A DNA stretch of 64,000 nt from Enterovibrio norvegicus DSM 15893 (GTDB lineage Bacteria; Pseudomonadota; Gammaproteobacteria; Enterobacterales; Vibrionaceae): the NCBI RefSeq assembly GCF_900115495.1, contig NZ_FOWR01000007.1, positions 95,280 to 159,279 on the forward strand, given 5' to 3'. Of this stretch, positions 35,098 through 45,503 are shown piece by piece (positions within the stretch are counted from its first letter, which is position 1; each line of letters opens with the position of its first letter). The position numbers were made by a program, and so were the translations under genes. Below the pieces are notes generated by a model. It saw only the letters and a program-made list of their open reading frames with translations. It ran no database searches and was not told the DNA's origin.

Positions 35098-36603
35098 ATG
35101 ACTCAAGCAATCTTGCAGCTGAACGAGATAGAAAAAGCCTTCCCCGGCGTAAAAGCCTTGGATAAGGCAAGTTTGAATGTCTATCCCGGTCGCGTTATGG
35201 CATTGATGGGCGAGAATGGCGCAGGCAAATCCACGCTGATGAAAGCGTTGACGGGTATCCATGCTTTGGATGGCGGCAGCATTCATTACCAAGGTCAGCC
35301 CGTGGCATTTAAAGGCCCGCGCGATTCTCAGCTCGCGGGTATCAGCATCATCCACCAAGAGCTGAACTTGATCCCACAATTGACCATTGCCGAGAACATC
35401 TTTCTTGGCCGCGAATTTACCAGCAAATTTGGGCGTGTTGAATGGGACAAGATGTATGCCGAGGCGGATAAACTCCTTGCCCGATTAAACGTAAAGCACA
35501 GTGCGAAAACCTTGCTCGGTGATTTGTCGTTGGGCGAACAGCAAATGGTCGAAATCGCGAAAGCGCTGTCGTTCGATTCCAATGTGATCATCATGGACGA
35601 ACCGACTGATGCGCTGACGGACACCGAAACCGAATCGCTGTTTAACGTGATCAATGAACTTCGCGATCAAGGCTGCGGGATTGTTTACATTTCTCACCGT
35701 TTAAAAGAAATCTTCACCATTTGTGACGATGTCACGGTATTGCGCGATGGCCGCTTCATTGGCGAATGCCAAGTGGCAGACATCGACGAAGATCAGCTCA
35801 TCGAAATGATGGTGGGCAGAAAACTCGATGAACAATACCCGCGCATAGCAGCCACCCATGGCGAGACAAGCTTAGAGGTCATCAATGTCTCTGGCGTTGG
35901 AATTAACGACGTGAACTTCACGCTCAAACGCGGTGAAATTCTCGGCGTTTCGGGCTTGATGGGGGCGGGTCGCACCGAACTCATGAAAACCATTTATGGC
36001 GCGCAACCTTTGCACAGCGGTGATATCAAATTGAACGGCAAAGCCATTAACCCTATCAGCCCTCGTGACGGCCTTGCCAACGGCATTGCGTATATCTCTG
36101 AAGACCGCAAAGGCGACGGCTTAATCCTCGGCCTTTCCGTCAAAGAAAACATGTCGTTATGCACCCTAGACACACTGAGCAACGGCATGCAAATCCGTCA
36201 CGGCGACGAAGTGATTGCCGTCGATGACTTCATCAAATTATTCAACATCAAAACGCCAACGCGCGAACAGTTAATCGGCAATCTTTCTGGCGGTAACCAA
36301 CAGAAAGTCGCCATCGCCAAAGGCTTAATGACCAAGCCACATGTTCTGATTTTGGATGAACCCACCCGCGGCGTAGACGTTGGGGCGAAGAAAGAAATCT
36401 ACCAATTAATCAATAAATTCAAAGCCGATGGCATGAGCATCATCCTTGTTTCTTCTGATATGCCAGAAGTGCTCGGCATGAGCGATCGCATCATGGTGAT
36501 GCACCAAGGTCGCATCACTGGCGAGTTCGATGCCAAAGACGCCGACCAAGAAACATTACTAGCCTGCGCTGTAGGTAAATACGTTAAGAAGGATGCAGCA
36601 TGA
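35098..36603 (+). CDS. rbsA: Ribose ABC transporter ATPase
   Basis: A 501-aa double ATP-binding subunit of the sugar type. The first cassette has GENGAGKST (about 38-46), [15 protein letters not shown] and [13 protein letters not shown]. The second has the degenerate [10 protein letters not shown]-loop usual in the second half of sugar-type ATPases, [15 protein letters not shown] and [19 protein letters not shown]. It energises RbsC for ribose import. Its stop overlaps the rbsC start as ATGA. Confidence 0.96.
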   Translation: MTQAILQLNEIEKAFPGVKALDKASLNVYPGRVMALMGENGAGKSTLMKALTGIHALDGGSIHYQGQPVAFKGPRDSQLAGISIIHQELNLIPQLTIAENIFLGREFTSKFGRVEWDKMYAEADKLLARLNVKHSAKTLLGDLSLGEQQMVEIAKALSFDSNVIIMDEPTDALTDTETESLFNVINELRDQGCGIVYISHRLKEIFTICDDVTVLRDGRFIGECQVADIDEDQLIEMMVGRKLDEQYPRIAATHGETSLEVINVSGVGINDVNFTLKRGEILGVSGLMGAGRTELMKTIYGAQPLHSGDIKLNGKAINPISPRDGLANGIAYISEDRKGDGLILGLSVKENMSLCTLDTLSNGMQIRHGDEVIAVDDFIKLFNIKTPTREQLIGNLSGGNQQKVAIAKGLMTKPHVLILDEPTRGVDVGAKKEIYQLINKFKADGMSIILVSSDMPEVLGMSDRIMVMHQGRITGEFDAKDADQETLLACAVGKYVKKDAA

Positions 36604-37586
36604 GTAGCAACCCAATCGCCCAACCAACCCCCCACGACAACAGCAAAAAGCTGTTTAGCAAAGCATGGTTGATTGAACAAAAATCGCTGATTGCCTTACT
36701 GTTTCTGATTGTTGTTGTGTCGTTTTTAAGCCCGAACTTTTTTACCGTCGACAACATTCTCAACATCCTGCGTCAAACCTCGATTAACGCCATCATTGCT
36801 GTCGGCATGACCTTGGTCATCCTGACGGCTGGCATTGATTTGAGCGTCGGCTCAGTACTCGCTTTGTGTGGTGCCTTTGCTGCCAGCTTGATTGCAATGG
36901 AAGTCCCGGTACTGATTGCCGTGCCAACCGCCCTGTTTGCAGGTGCTGTATTGGGCGCGATCAGCGGCATCATCATCGCTAAAGGCAAGGTGCAAGCCTT
37001 CATCGCCACCCTTGTCACCATGACCTTACTGCGCGGTGTAACCATGGTGTACACCGAAGGCCGCCCTATCTCAACGGGCTTTACGGACACTGCCGATGCG
37101 TTCGCTTGGTTCGGTACAGGCTACGCGCTGGGTATTCCTGTTCCTGTCTGGTTGATGGTGATTGTGTTCGCGGCTGTGTGGTACTTGCTTAACCACACCC
37201 GCTTCGGTCGCTACATCTATGCATTAGGCGGCAACGAATCAGCCACTCGCCTTTCAGGAATCGATGTCGACAAAGTCAAAATCGGCGCGTACGCCATCTG
37301 TGGCCTGTTGGCGGCACTGGCGGGCATCATCGTGACCTCTCGTCTTTCTTCTGCACAGCCAACCGCAGGCATGGGCTACGAGCTTGATGCTATCGCCGCG
37401 GTCGTGCTGGGCGGCACCAGCTTGATGGGCGGTAAAGGCCGCATCATGGGTACCTTAATTGGTGCGCTGATCATCGGCTTCTTGAACAACGCCCTGAACC
37501 TGCTTGATGTGTCCTCTTACTACCAAATGATTGCCAAAGCCGTCGTGATTCTGCTGGCCGTCATGGTAGATAACAAAAACAAGTAA
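36600..37586 (+). CDS. rbsC: Ribose ABC transporter permease
   Basis: A 328-aa inner-membrane protein with eight to ten hydrophobic helices. Family motifs include [23 protein letters not shown] and [22 protein letters not shown]. The start codon lies within the rbsA stop (ATGA), indicating translational coupling. Confidence 0.96.
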   Translation: MSSNPIAQPTPHDNSKKLFSKAWLIEQKSLIALLFLIVVVSFLSPNFFTVDNILNILRQTSINAIIAVGMTLVILTAGIDLSVGSVLALCGAFAASLIAMEVPVLIAVPTALFAGAVLGAISGIIIAKGKVQAFIATLVTMTLLRGVTMVYTEGRPISTGFTDTADAFAWFGTGYALGIPVPVWLMVIVFAAVWYLLNHTRFGRYIYALGGNESATRLSGIDVDKVKIGAYAICGLLAALAGIIVTSRLSSAQPTAGMGYELDAIAAVVLGGTSLMGGKGRIMGTLIGALIIGFLNNALNLLDVSSYYQMIAKAVVILLAVMVDNKNK

Positions 37587-37695
37587 ACCGAAATACCCAT
37601 TTTCATTGCAAGACGAAAACCAATCCAAAAACGTGTAGAAAGCGCGCTTGCCGTCCCCGCGGCAAGACGCGCAAACAAAACTAAAGGAAAGTGAC

Positions 37696-38577
37696 ATGAA
37701 AAAACTCTCAATGCTCATCTCTGCTGCCCTGCTGTCCTCCACTGCGTCAATGGCGGTGCACGCGCAAGACACCATGGCGATTGTCCTGTCGACCCTGAAC
37801 AACCCATTTTTCGTCACCATGAAAGACGGCGCCGAAGCCAAGGCACAAGAACTGGGTTACGACTTGATCGTGCTTGATTCTCAAAATGACCCAAGCAAAG
37901 AACTGTCAAACGTGGAAGATTTAACCGTGCGTGGTGTCAAAGCCATCCTGATCAACCCGACCGACTCCACCGCGGTTTCGAACGCGATTCGTATCGCTAA
38001 CCGTTCAAACATTCCTGTGCTGACGCTTGACCGTGGTGCAGCACGCGGCGACGTGGTGAGCCACATTGCTTCTGATAACGTGGCTGGCGGTGAAATGGCA
38101 GGTCGCTACATCCAAGAAAAAGTGGGCGAAACGGCGAAAGTCATTCAGCTTGAAGGCATTGCGGGAACATCTGCAGCCCGCGAGCGTGGTGAAGGTTTCA
38201 TGAATACCGTGAACAACAGCGACATGGAGTTGCTGGCAAGCCAACCTGCGGATTTCGACCGCACTAAAGGTCTGAACGTCATGGAAAACATGCTGGCGGC
38301 AAACCCTGATGTGCAAGCTGTGTTCGCACAAAACGATGAAATGGCACTGGGTGCCCTTCGCGCTGTTCAAGCATCAGGTAAAGACGTGCTGATTGTTGGT
38401 TTTGATGGTACAGATGATGGCATCGCGGCGGTCAAACGCGGAAAGCTTGGCGCAACCATTGCACAACAACCTGATATGATCGGCGCTATCGGTGTTGAAA
38501 CTGCTGCCAAGGTATTGAAAGGTGAAAACGTTGAGGCCTCTATTCCTGTGCCACTGAAAGTGATTACGCAGGAATAA
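37696..38577 (+). CDS. rbsB: Ribose-binding periplasmic protein
   Basis: A 293-aa type I periplasmic binding protein with a signal peptide ending around VHAQD. Ribose-binding segments are present: [53 protein letters not shown] and [15 protein letters not shown] precedes the chosen ATG; a start 16 codons upstream lacks a ribosome-binding site. It delivers ribose to RbsCA. Confidence 0.96.
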   Translation: MKKLSMLISAALLSSTASMAVHAQDTMAIVLSTLNNPFFVTMKDGAEAKAQELGYDLIVLDSQNDPSKELSNVEDLTVRGVKAILINPTDSTAVSNAIRIANRSNIPVLTLDRGAARGDVVSHIASDNVAGGEMAGRYIQEKVGETAKVIQLEGIAGTSAARERGEGFMNTVNNSDMELLASQPADFDRTKGLNVMENMLAANPDVQAVFAQNDEMALGALRAVQASGKDVLIVGFDGTDDGIAAVKRGKLGATIAQQPDMIGAIGVETAAKVLKGENVEASIPVPLKVITQE

Positions 38578-38631
38578 ACGCAGGGACAGCATAATCTATT
38601 CCCTTTACTGAACGGTGGAGGGAATGGATTA

Positions 38632-38690
38632 GAGATTAGAGATTTGAGATTTGAGATTTGAGATTTGAGATTTGAGATTTGAGATTTGAG
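38632..38690 (+). repeat. Heptanucleotide tandem repeat (GAGATTT)n between rbsB and rbsK
   Basis: One variant GAGATTA is followed by seven perfect GAGATTT units and a partial GAG. It lies about 55 bases after rbsB in a 341-base gap, longer than the other rbs gaps, with no gene inside. The unit repeats every seven bases, so copy number could vary by slippage without affecting a reading frame. Confidence 0.95.
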
Positions 38691-38918
38691 AAAAAGCGTA
38701 ACGATGTTGCCGGAAATAAGAATAGAGAAAACAAGAGAAAAAACAGCACTGTGCTTTTAGTCCCCTCCACTTTTCAAGAAGAAAAATGGGCAGGGATTAG
38801 CGCGTGGCCCACGAAAGCCCAATGCTCTTTTTTTATCTGATTACGTCACCGTAGCAAACGCATTGGTGTCGCGTGACGAAAAATAACGAATAGGCGCTTG
38901 AGCGTCGGAGAACAAACA

Positions 38919-39845
38919 ATGAATCAGTTAGTCGTCCTTGGTAGTGTTAACGCAGACCATGTCCTTCAGGTGCCTTCTTTCCCGCGTCCGGGTGAAACCT
39001 TGCATGGCCGCAATTACCAAGTGATTCCAGGCGGTAAAGGCGCAAACCAGGCAGTGGCAGCGGCGCGTTTAGGCGCAGACATCGGTTTTATTGCCTGTGT
39101 GGGTGACGATGCGTTTGGCATCAACATTCGCGAGAGCTTCAAAGAAGACGGCATCGCCGTTGATGGGGTGAAAATTGAGGCTGGCACGCCGACAGGTATC
39201 GCCATGATCCAAGTGGCAGATAGCGGCGAGAACAGCATTTGTATTTCGGCTGAAGCCAACGCCAAGTTAACCGCAGACGCCATTGAGTCTGATCTTGAGG
39301 CGATTCGCCAAGCAAGCTACTTACTCATGCAGCTTGAAACCCCAATGGACGGCATTGAACGCGCGGCGTTAGTCGCCAAAGAAAGCAACACCAAAGTGAT
39401 CCTCAACCCTGCCCCTGCCCTCCCATTATCCGATGAACTGCTGGCGCGCGTGGACATGATCACCCCGAATGAAACCGAAGCCGAACTGCTGACGGGCATT
39501 GCAGTTGCCGACGATGCTAGCGCCCAGCAAGCAGCGACTGTAATGCACGAAAAAGGCATTGAAACCGTGATGATCACCCTCGGAGCGAAGGGTGTGTGGG
39601 TGAGTCAGAAAAACGAAGAGAAAGGGCAAATCATTCCCGGTTTCCGCGTGGAAGCAACTGACACGACAGCCGCTGGCGATACCTTTAATGGCGCACTCGT
39701 CACTGGTCTATTGGAAGCAATGCCTTTAGAATCAGCGATTAAGTTTGCCCACGCTGCTGCTGCCATTTCGGTGACACGCTTCGGTGCACAAACGTCTATT
39801 CCAAGCCGCGCAGAGGTTGATACCTTTTTGGCAGACCAGCAATAA
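38919..39845 (+). CDS. rbsK: Ribokinase
   Basis: A 308-aa PfkB-family kinase phosphorylating D-ribose to ribose-5-phosphate. Signatures are LGSVNADHVLQVPSFPRPGET, the first PfkB motif PGGKGANQAVAAARLGA and the second DTTAAGDTFNGAL with catalytic Asp near 250. GGAG lies eight bases before ATG. Only 12 bases separate it from rbsR. Confidence 0.96.
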   Translation: MNQLVVLGSVNADHVLQVPSFPRPGETLHGRNYQVIPGGKGANQAVAAARLGADIGFIACVGDDAFGINIRESFKEDGIAVDGVKIEAGTPTGIAMIQVADSGENSICISAEANAKLTADAIESDLEAIRQASYLLMQLETPMDGIERAALVAKESNTKVILNPAPALPLSDELLARVDMITPNETEAELLTGIAVADDASAQQAATVMHEKGIETVMITLGAKGVWVSQKNEEKGQIIPGFRVEATDTTAAGDTFNGALVTGLLEAMPLESAIKFAHAAAAISVTRFGAQTSIPSRAEVDTFLADQQ

Positions 39846-39857
39846 TCGGAGCATCAC

Positions 39858-40865
39858 ATGGCGACAATGAAAGACATTGCAAAGCTTGCGGGGGTCTCCA
39901 CCTCCACCGTTAGCCATGTGATCAACAAAACCCGATTTGTCAGTGACGAAATTGCAGAACGCGTAAATGGTGCAGCCAAAGAGCTGCACTATTATGCCCC
40001 TTCCGCCCTGGCGCGTAGCCTAAAAATCAATCGCACCAACACCATTGGCATGCTAGTGACCACCTCCACCAACCCCTTCTTCGGCGAAGTGGTCAAAGGC
40101 GTCGAGCGCAGTTGCTACCACCTTGGCTATAACCTGATTCTTTGCAACACAGAAGGCGATGCGACCCGCATGAAAGCCTCTATTGAAACCCTGATGCAAA
40201 AACGTGTCGATGGGCTGATATTGATGTGTTCAACGCTCGAAGGTGAGCAAGATGAAATCTACGATCGCATGGGCAATCTTCCCGTAGTGATCATGGATTG
40301 GGGCCCAACCTCGTTTGCGTGCGACAAAATCCAAGATAACTCGCTGCACGGCGGGTATCTCGCCACCAAACACCTGATTGATAACGGCCACACCGAGATT
40401 GGCTGTATCACAGGGCCGTTGGTAAAAAGCCAAGCTCAGACCCGTTTTGAAGGCTTCAAACGCGCCATGCAAGAAGCCAAGTTGCCGATCAATCCGGCGT
40501 GGGTCATTGAATCAGACTTCGAATGTGAAGGCGGCGCAAATGCCTTTGTACAGATGCAGCAACACGCGCATCAACCGAGCGCTATCTTTGTCTGTAACGA
40601 CATGATGGCGATGGGTGTGTTGAACAGCGCCCACGAACAAGGCATCAAGGTGCCAGAGGACCTGTCGATCATCGGTTACGATGACATCCACATCGCCAAG
40701 TTCATGACCCCGTCACTCACCACGGTTCACCAACCGAAATATCGACTCGGCAAAGCCGCGGTGGATGCCTTGATTGCACGAATTGGCGATAGCGACAGCG
40801 AGAAAAAAGTCGTGGAGCTTGAACCCACGGTGGTTGAGCGCAACACCGTCATTGCACACCATTAA
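39858..40865 (+). CDS. rbsR: Ribose operon repressor
   Basis: A 335-aa LacI/GalR regulator. The N-terminal helix-turn-helix reads MKDIAKLAGVSTSTVSHVINKTRFVS; the ligand domain has NPFFGEVVKGVE and the C-terminal IGYDDIHIAKFMTPSLTTV. It is last in the ribose operon and should repress from the two palindromes upstream of rbsD, released by ribose. Confidence 0.94.
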   Translation: MATMKDIAKLAGVSTSTVSHVINKTRFVSDEIAERVNGAAKELHYYAPSALARSLKINRTNTIGMLVTTSTNPFFGEVVKGVERSCYHLGYNLILCNTEGDATRMKASIETLMQKRVDGLILMCSTLEGEQDEIYDRMGNLPVVIMDWGPTSFACDKIQDNSLHGGYLATKHLIDNGHTEIGCITGPLVKSQAQTRFEGFKRAMQEAKLPINPAWVIESDFECEGGANAFVQMQQHAHQPSAIFVCNDMMAMGVLNSAHEQGIKVPEDLSIIGYDDIHIAKFMTPSLTTVHQPKYRLGKAAVDALIARIGDSDSEKKVVELEPTVVERNTVIAHH

Positions 40866-41028
40866 ACAGACTACTCTGCCTGCATTCTCTTCGCGTTATA
40901 CGAAATAGACACACCTGCCGTTTATGAGAAAACGAGACAAGTTCTCTGGATTTGTTTCGTTCACATCCAAATGTTTCCCGCACGTTTCATAAGCTTCTAG
41001 CACTCCACGTTTGATATCAAAGTGACTC

Positions 41029-42081
41029 ATGAGCCAATACCGAGCTTTTGCCATTCAGCACACCCGTCTGTTTTACATGATCCGCATTTCCTTTGTGATG
41101 ACCGCTATTTTGCTGATCGTGCGCGTGTTTGAGTTACCCTATGGCTATTGGGCTTTAATCACCGCCGTCACCATTCTTGGTACAATCCCATTCATCGGGG
41201 GCGTGCTGACAAAAGCCAATCAGCGAGTATGGGGTACCGTCATTGGGGGTGCTGTTGGGCTCGCGTTGTTTCTCGTTCCCGAGCAATATCATTGGACACA
41301 CCATGTGCTTTTTCTTGGAGCCTTGCTGGTGGCAATGTATTTCACCCAAGAGAAATACGCCTATGCTGCGTTAATGGTTGCGATCACCATTGTGGTTGTC
41401 GCTGGTGGTGGGCCGGCTGATTTTGATGCGGCAACGTGGCGTATTTTAAACGTCGCCTGGGCGGCGGTATTCAGTGTGTTATCAAGCGTGTTTATCTTTC
41501 CTTCACGAGCAACAACGCACTTTCTGTATATGCTCGAACAATTCCTGCAACAAAGTGCCAAATACTATCACCAGCATAATCAATACATGCATCCGAACGG
41601 CAACCCTGACCCGTCTACACCCTTTGAACCATTGCACGCAGACAAACTTTCCGCACTCATAGATCAACAACAAAATTTGCTGCCTCATGTGCAGAAAGAA
41701 ACGCAAGCACACAGCAATCTCTACACCAATATCTTGCTGATTGAAAAGCGTTTATATGCGGATTTAGAAGCACTCATCAGTACACATTGGGATGCACAAC
41801 AAGGCAAAGATAAAATCAGTGATATGCCGGGGTTGATGGAGACAAAAGAAGCCCTCGCGCTGCAGTTTCAACAACTCGCCGAACAGGTCGCCAACAAATC
41901 AGTAAATGCAGTGTTGTTGGAAGACATTTCGTTGTTGCAGCTCATCCCAAAAGGCCATGACGAACTGCGTGATGACGACAGTGACATCAGTTACTTTGGG
42001 TATCTGTGGTTAAACCGAGAAATGGCGAGACAGTTTGCCCATCTCACTGAAGTCTCGAGCAAGTTATTCAGGTATCAGTGA
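41029..42081 (+). CDS. FUSC-family inner-membrane protein
   Basis: A 350-aa protein with about five to six N-terminal transmembrane helices (about 17-155) bearing the FUSC pattern YGYWALITAVTILGTIP...RVWGTVIGGAVGLALF, then a long helical soluble domain (about 165-345). The full aromatic-acid/fusaric-acid efflux proteins have this unit twice; this is a single-unit form. Efflux or envelope-stress function is possible. Converges with the cupin gene. Confidence 0.8.
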   Translation: MSQYRAFAIQHTRLFYMIRISFVMTAILLIVRVFELPYGYWALITAVTILGTIPFIGGVLTKANQRVWGTVIGGAVGLALFLVPEQYHWTHHVLFLGALLVAMYFTQEKYAYAALMVAITIVVVAGGGPADFDAATWRILNVAWAAVFSVLSSVFIFPSRATTHFLYMLEQFLQQSAKYYHQHNQYMHPNGNPDPSTPFEPLHADKLSALIDQQQNLLPHVQKETQAHSNLYTNILLIEKRLYADLEALISTHWDAQQGKDKISDMPGLMETKEALALQFQQLAEQVANKSVNAVLLEDISLLQLIPKGHDELRDDDSDISYFGYLWLNREMARQFAHLTEVSSKLFRYQ

Positions 42082-42108
42082 TACTGTCATGAACACCATG
42101 TTTGATAT

Positions 42109-42693
42109 TCAACGCCCCTTTATGGCTTGATACTTCCTGTTTTCAGACTCAAACCTTTCCCGGTTCTTCTCGGGGTCGAACAGGTTTTCCGTCAACGACA
42201 AGGTTTCCCACTCGCTGCGTTCGATTTCAAAGAAATCACCCGCATAGATATGAATAGCTCGCGTGAACAAATTGGTGGGGTTCGTAACAGAATGGATGGC
42301 ATCGATATTCATGCAGATCACTTCCCCCGAAGAAATAGATGCCGCCCCAGCCGCTTCAATTTCCCCTTCGCCCGCATCTTTCTTGCGACGCCAGAATATA
42401 TGGTCTTCTCGCCCCTCATACACCCCCACCACAGCCCACATATTATGATTGTGTGCTGGCATGGTCATGTGTGGTGCCCAAACGAAGTTAACAATAGAGA
42501 GTGTTTCGGATGCATATAACTTTTCGACACTCGCCACGTTTTGTTGCCCTAACGCCTGTCGGACCTGGTGATGGTCCTGAATCATGTCAGAAACAATATT
42601 CCTAATTGCCTCTTGGGGAGTGTCTGTCGTTAATGCGTGTTGGCAGGCTTCAATGAGGCTATCGAGTTCAAACGTTTTAGAAGCGGCGCCCAT
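42109..42693 (-). CDS. Cysteine dioxygenase-like cupin protein
   Basis: A 194-aa cupin. The iron-binding pattern MPAHNHNMWAVVGVYEGREDHIFWRR (about 78-103) supplies two His, and DAIHSVTNP supplies a third near 132, as in cysteine dioxygenase type I and thiol dioxygenases. It would oxidise a small thiol such as cysteine or 3-mercaptopropionate with Fe(II) and O2. AGGA lies eight bases before ATG. No sulfur-metabolism neighbours help define the substrate. Confidence 0.78.
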   Translation of the reverse strand: MGAASKTFELDSLIEACQHALTTDTPQEAIRNIVSDMIQDHHQVRQALGQQNVASVEKLYASETLSIVNFVWAPHMTMPAHNHNMWAVVGVYEGREDHIFWRRKKDAGEGEIEAAGAASISSGEVICMNIDAIHSVTNPTNLFTRAIHIYAGDFFEIERSEWETLSLTENLFDPEKNRERFESENRKYQAIKGR

Positions 42694-42883
42694 AGATTAC
42701 ATCCTGTTGGTGTGGTGACTTTTGTGAGACGAGTGTTGTTAATCACAACACCTCTTTCTTGATAGCGCAATAACAAGGCAATGCCAAGTTTGAGAAGCGA
42801 AGTGTAAACCTCACAACCTTCATACAAAAAGACAGACTCTAGGTGATTGCATGCATTCCCCCGTGTTTCGTATATGCTCTAGC

Positions 42884-42902
42884 AACCTGAAGATGCAGGA
42901 TT
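42884..42902 (+). repeat. Solitary remnant of the MITE-like terminal repeat
   Basis: AACCTGAAGATGCAGGATT differs by one base from the left end of the element at 28919-29188 (positions 28931-28949). A GTATATG stretch just upstream resembles the TATAC tip. No matching right end is found nearby. Confidence 0.6.
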
Positions 42903-42945
42903 AAACGCACTTTACTGGTGTTATGATCAAGGCGTCCCTTGCCGA

Positions 42946-44142
42946 TCACTCTTCTGATTTATCGAACAACCCATCCCCAGAGGTGAGCAGCATATTCAGT
43001 AGATCATCATGGCTGAGCGGCTCACCTGATAACACACTCGCCAGCACCACACTGCCGAACAGTTGCGGCGACAGCAACACATCTGCTTTTACTTGTTTCA
43101 CTTTGTTCATGTTCTTTGCATCATTTACCGCAATCACGGTTTTGATGTCTGCAGACAGTTCTTTCACTGACAGCACGATAAACGCATTCGTTGCATCATC
43201 AGTCGTTAGCGCGAGCACGGCTTTGCATTGTTCTGCGCCGGCTTCTTTCAGCAAGGTATTGTCGGTTGTGTCACCAGAGAGAATATCCAGTTTGCTACCA
43301 ATGCGCTGTTCAATCGCCGGAAATTTCTCTTCATCCTCCGAGGTCAGCACCGTCACATCGAACCCACGCTTTTTCAACTGAGCAATGGTACTGGTTGCCA
43401 GTACTGATGTGCCGCAAACAATAAAATGGTTCTTTCGATTCATGGGTTTTTGAACTCCTTTCACAAGCTTATTCAAACCACCACGGATCACAGGCCCAAA
43501 CACCGTGGTCACAGAAGTGGCAAACACGGTAATACCCGCAATGATGACGGAAATGGTAAACAGACGAGCAGGCTCACTGTGAGGAATAATGTCGCCATAA
43601 CCCACGGTGGTCATGGTGACCATGGCGAAGTAAAACGCCGTCATCAAATCATGGATGACAGGTTGAAAACCTGCACCGAAATACAGCGCCCCATAAGTGG
43701 CATAAAACAACAACACAGCAAAACTGATAAAAGAGGCAATTCCCCCTGCGGTAGCACTGGAGTGATTGAAATCTTTCCCCATCACCATCAAGAGTAAAAT
43801 AGCGCCACCGCTCCAGTACAAATGCCGTGTCAATTGCGGAAAAAAATGCCATGTAAAGGTAAACACGATGGCCAGCAAAATAATGCTAACAGCCCAAGCA
43901 ATACGGGCTCGGTAAAGCAAACCGATCGCATTGAACATGAGGAATACACCGAGCAGCAACCACGGGCCATTAACGGCATCCGCCCAATTGATGTTGGTGA
44001 AGCTCTTGATGTTGAACAGTTCGATAAGATCAATCGGCTGCCCCCATACAGAGCGCAGAATAAGTAGGCCGTTAAAGAAAACGGCCACAGCAACGAGAAA
44101 GTGGCGAAGGTATCGCCAACTCGATACCAAGCGGCTCCACAT
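42946..44142 (-). CDS. kch: Voltage-gated-type potassium channel Kch
   Basis: A 398-aa homologue of E. coli Kch with similarity along the whole length. It has six transmembrane segments, a pore helix and selectivity filter TTVGYGD (about 190-196), a conserved FTISVIIAGITVFATS linker, and a C-terminal RCK/TrkA-N domain (about 235-390; HFIVCGTSVLA...). The Gly pattern of the RCK nucleotide fold is partly retained, as in Kch. It sets K+ permeability and membrane potential. An in-frame TTG would add six residues; the ATG was preferred. Confidence 0.92.
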   Translation of the reverse strand: MWSRLVSSWRYLRHFLVAVAVFFNGLLILRSVWGQPIDLIELFNIKSFTNINWADAVNGPWLLLGVFLMFNAIGLLYRARIAWAVSIILLAIVFTFTWHFFPQLTRHLYWSGGAILLLMVMGKDFNHSSATAGGIASFISFAVLLFYATYGALYFGAGFQPVIHDLMTAFYFAMVTMTTVGYGDIIPHSEPARLFTISVIIAGITVFATSVTTVFGPVIRGGLNKLVKGVQKPMNRKNHFIVCGTSVLATSTIAQLKKRGFDVTVLTSEDEEKFPAIEQRIGSKLDILSGDTTDNTLLKEAGAEQCKAVLALTTDDATNAFIVLSVKELSADIKTVIAVNDAKNMNKVKQVKADVLLSPQLFGSVVLASVLSGEPLSHDDLLNMLLTSGDGLFDKSEE

Positions 44143-44281
44143 TTGAAGGTGTATGTTCAAGAGTTGGCTGTTATGAAAGAAAACAATCTAGCCAGTATAG
44201 GAAGCCAATTTCACGACGTTTGCGCAGATGACAAGACAGAGAGGCATTTAATGTCGACATCAAATCGCGTCAACCGCACAA

Positions 44282-45466
44282 TCACTGTCTAATAATCGGC
44301 ATGCTTTGCCACGTTCTTTCATGCAGCAATTCGCAGCCCGTTTCGGTGATCACAATATTGTCTTCATGCACCATCATCTTGTTGGGCGCAAACGCCATTC
44401 CCGGCTCAAGCGTCAACACCATACCGGGTTTCAATTCCACGTCGCCATTCGGCACATGCGAAGGCCACTCGGTAAGCTGCATACCCAGCCCATGCCCCAT
44501 TCGGCCCACGTTGTTGCTCAGTGCGCCCCCCCTTTCGAGTTCTGCCCACATGGCTTGCCACACATCGCCCGTGGTACGTCCCGGCGCTGCTATATTCAGT
44601 CCCGCTTCCGTGGCGGCATAGACGGTGTCATACGCACGGAGGGGATCGGGCTCTACCTCTCCAAAGCCAAAGTTCCTGTCAAAATCACAGAAATAGCCAT
44701 CAAAATTCGCGCCCGTGTCGATGATCAAAACATCGCCGTCATTCAGCACGCGATCGGTGGGCCCCATTATGATGTTGTCATACCCACCCAGCCCCGATGC
44801 TGAAATCAAATACGGGCAGTTGTCAGCCCCTAAACGCAACATTTCAAGATGCATGGCTTTGCATGCTTCTCGTTCTGTCATACCTGTAGAAAGGTGTCCA
44901 CGAAGATACTCAAAGCCCGCGGCAGCAACATTGCAGGCAAAGCGGACTTTTTCAATCTCAGCCAGTGATTTGATGCTGCGAATATCTCGAACACTGGTCG
45001 ACACATCGACCAGTTCGTGATGTGCCAGAATCTGCTGTAATGCAGCAAAGTTATGCGCAGGCATACGGAGATGGGTTTCAGGCCCTAACATGGCGCCCAC
45101 GCGACGAAAGCGACTGCTGACCTCAGCCAAGGTTGTCGCCAACAAAGAGACACCGTCATCTTCCGGCTGTGGCGAAGGCCAGCTTCTTACATCATCAATC
45201 CATGTTTGGTCGAAACCCGACACACCAATTTCTGGCACCACCGCAATAGGCTTACCATCCGCGGGCACCACCAGAAACCAGGGACGCGTAGGGCTCTCCC
45301 AAAACTGGGATTTGAAGCCACTGAAATATCGAAACTCAGCTTCCGTTGTGAAGAACGCCGCATCGATTTGCTGTTCGCACATGCGCATCTGCAATTGCAA
45401 TGTTCTATTTTCATATTCAACCAATGCGAAGCCGCGAAGCGGCGCCACTAAGGGCGATGTTGGCAT
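44282..45466 (-). CDS. M24 (Xaa-Pro/ectoine hydrolase-type) metallohydrolase
   Basis: A 394-aa protein of the creatinase/prolidase M24 family. The N-terminal creatinase-like domain is about 1-160. The catalytic pita-bread domain is about 165-390, with metal ligands Asp (IIDTGANFDGYFCDFD), His (MGHGLGM), Glu (LTLEPGM) and Glu (VHEDNIV). M24 enzymes cleave Xaa-Pro peptides, creatine or, as DoeA/EutD, the ectoine ring. It is the last gene of a TRAP-transporter catabolic operon containing M20 and racemase-family genes, exactly where ectoine loci carry EutD. A substrate ring or amide related to diaminopropionate is my inference; a plain peptidase is the alternative. Confidence 0.85.
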   Translation of the reverse strand: MPTSPLVAPLRGFALVEYENRTLQLQMRMCEQQIDAAFFTTEAEFRYFSGFKSQFWESPTRPWFLVVPADGKPIAVVPEIGVSGFDQTWIDDVRSWPSPQPEDDGVSLLATTLAEVSSRFRRVGAMLGPETHLRMPAHNFAALQQILAHHELVDVSTSVRDIRSIKSLAEIEKVRFACNVAAAGFEYLRGHLSTGMTEREACKAMHLEMLRLGADNCPYLISASGLGGYDNIIMGPTDRVLNDGDVLIIDTGANFDGYFCDFDRNFGFGEVEPDPLRAYDTVYAATEAGLNIAAPGRTTGDVWQAMWAELERGGALSNNVGRMGHGLGMQLTEWPSHVPNGDVELKPGMVLTLEPGMAFAPNKMMVHEDNIVITETGCELLHERTWQSMPIIRQ

Positions 45467-45503
45467 GTCCCTATCCTTCTATTGATACGTCATTAAGTAT
45501 GGT

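Noticed and set aside
35098..36603. Broken second ATP site in rbsA
   Set aside because: The altered second Walker A is normal for sugar-type double ATPases such as RbsA.
38632..38690. CRISPR-like array
   Set aside because: Units are contiguous 7-mers without spacers, so it is a simple tandem repeat.
44282..45466. DddP-type DMSP lyase (also M24 family)
   Set aside because: The N-terminal region does not resemble DddP as I recall it, and no DMSP-related genes accompany it.
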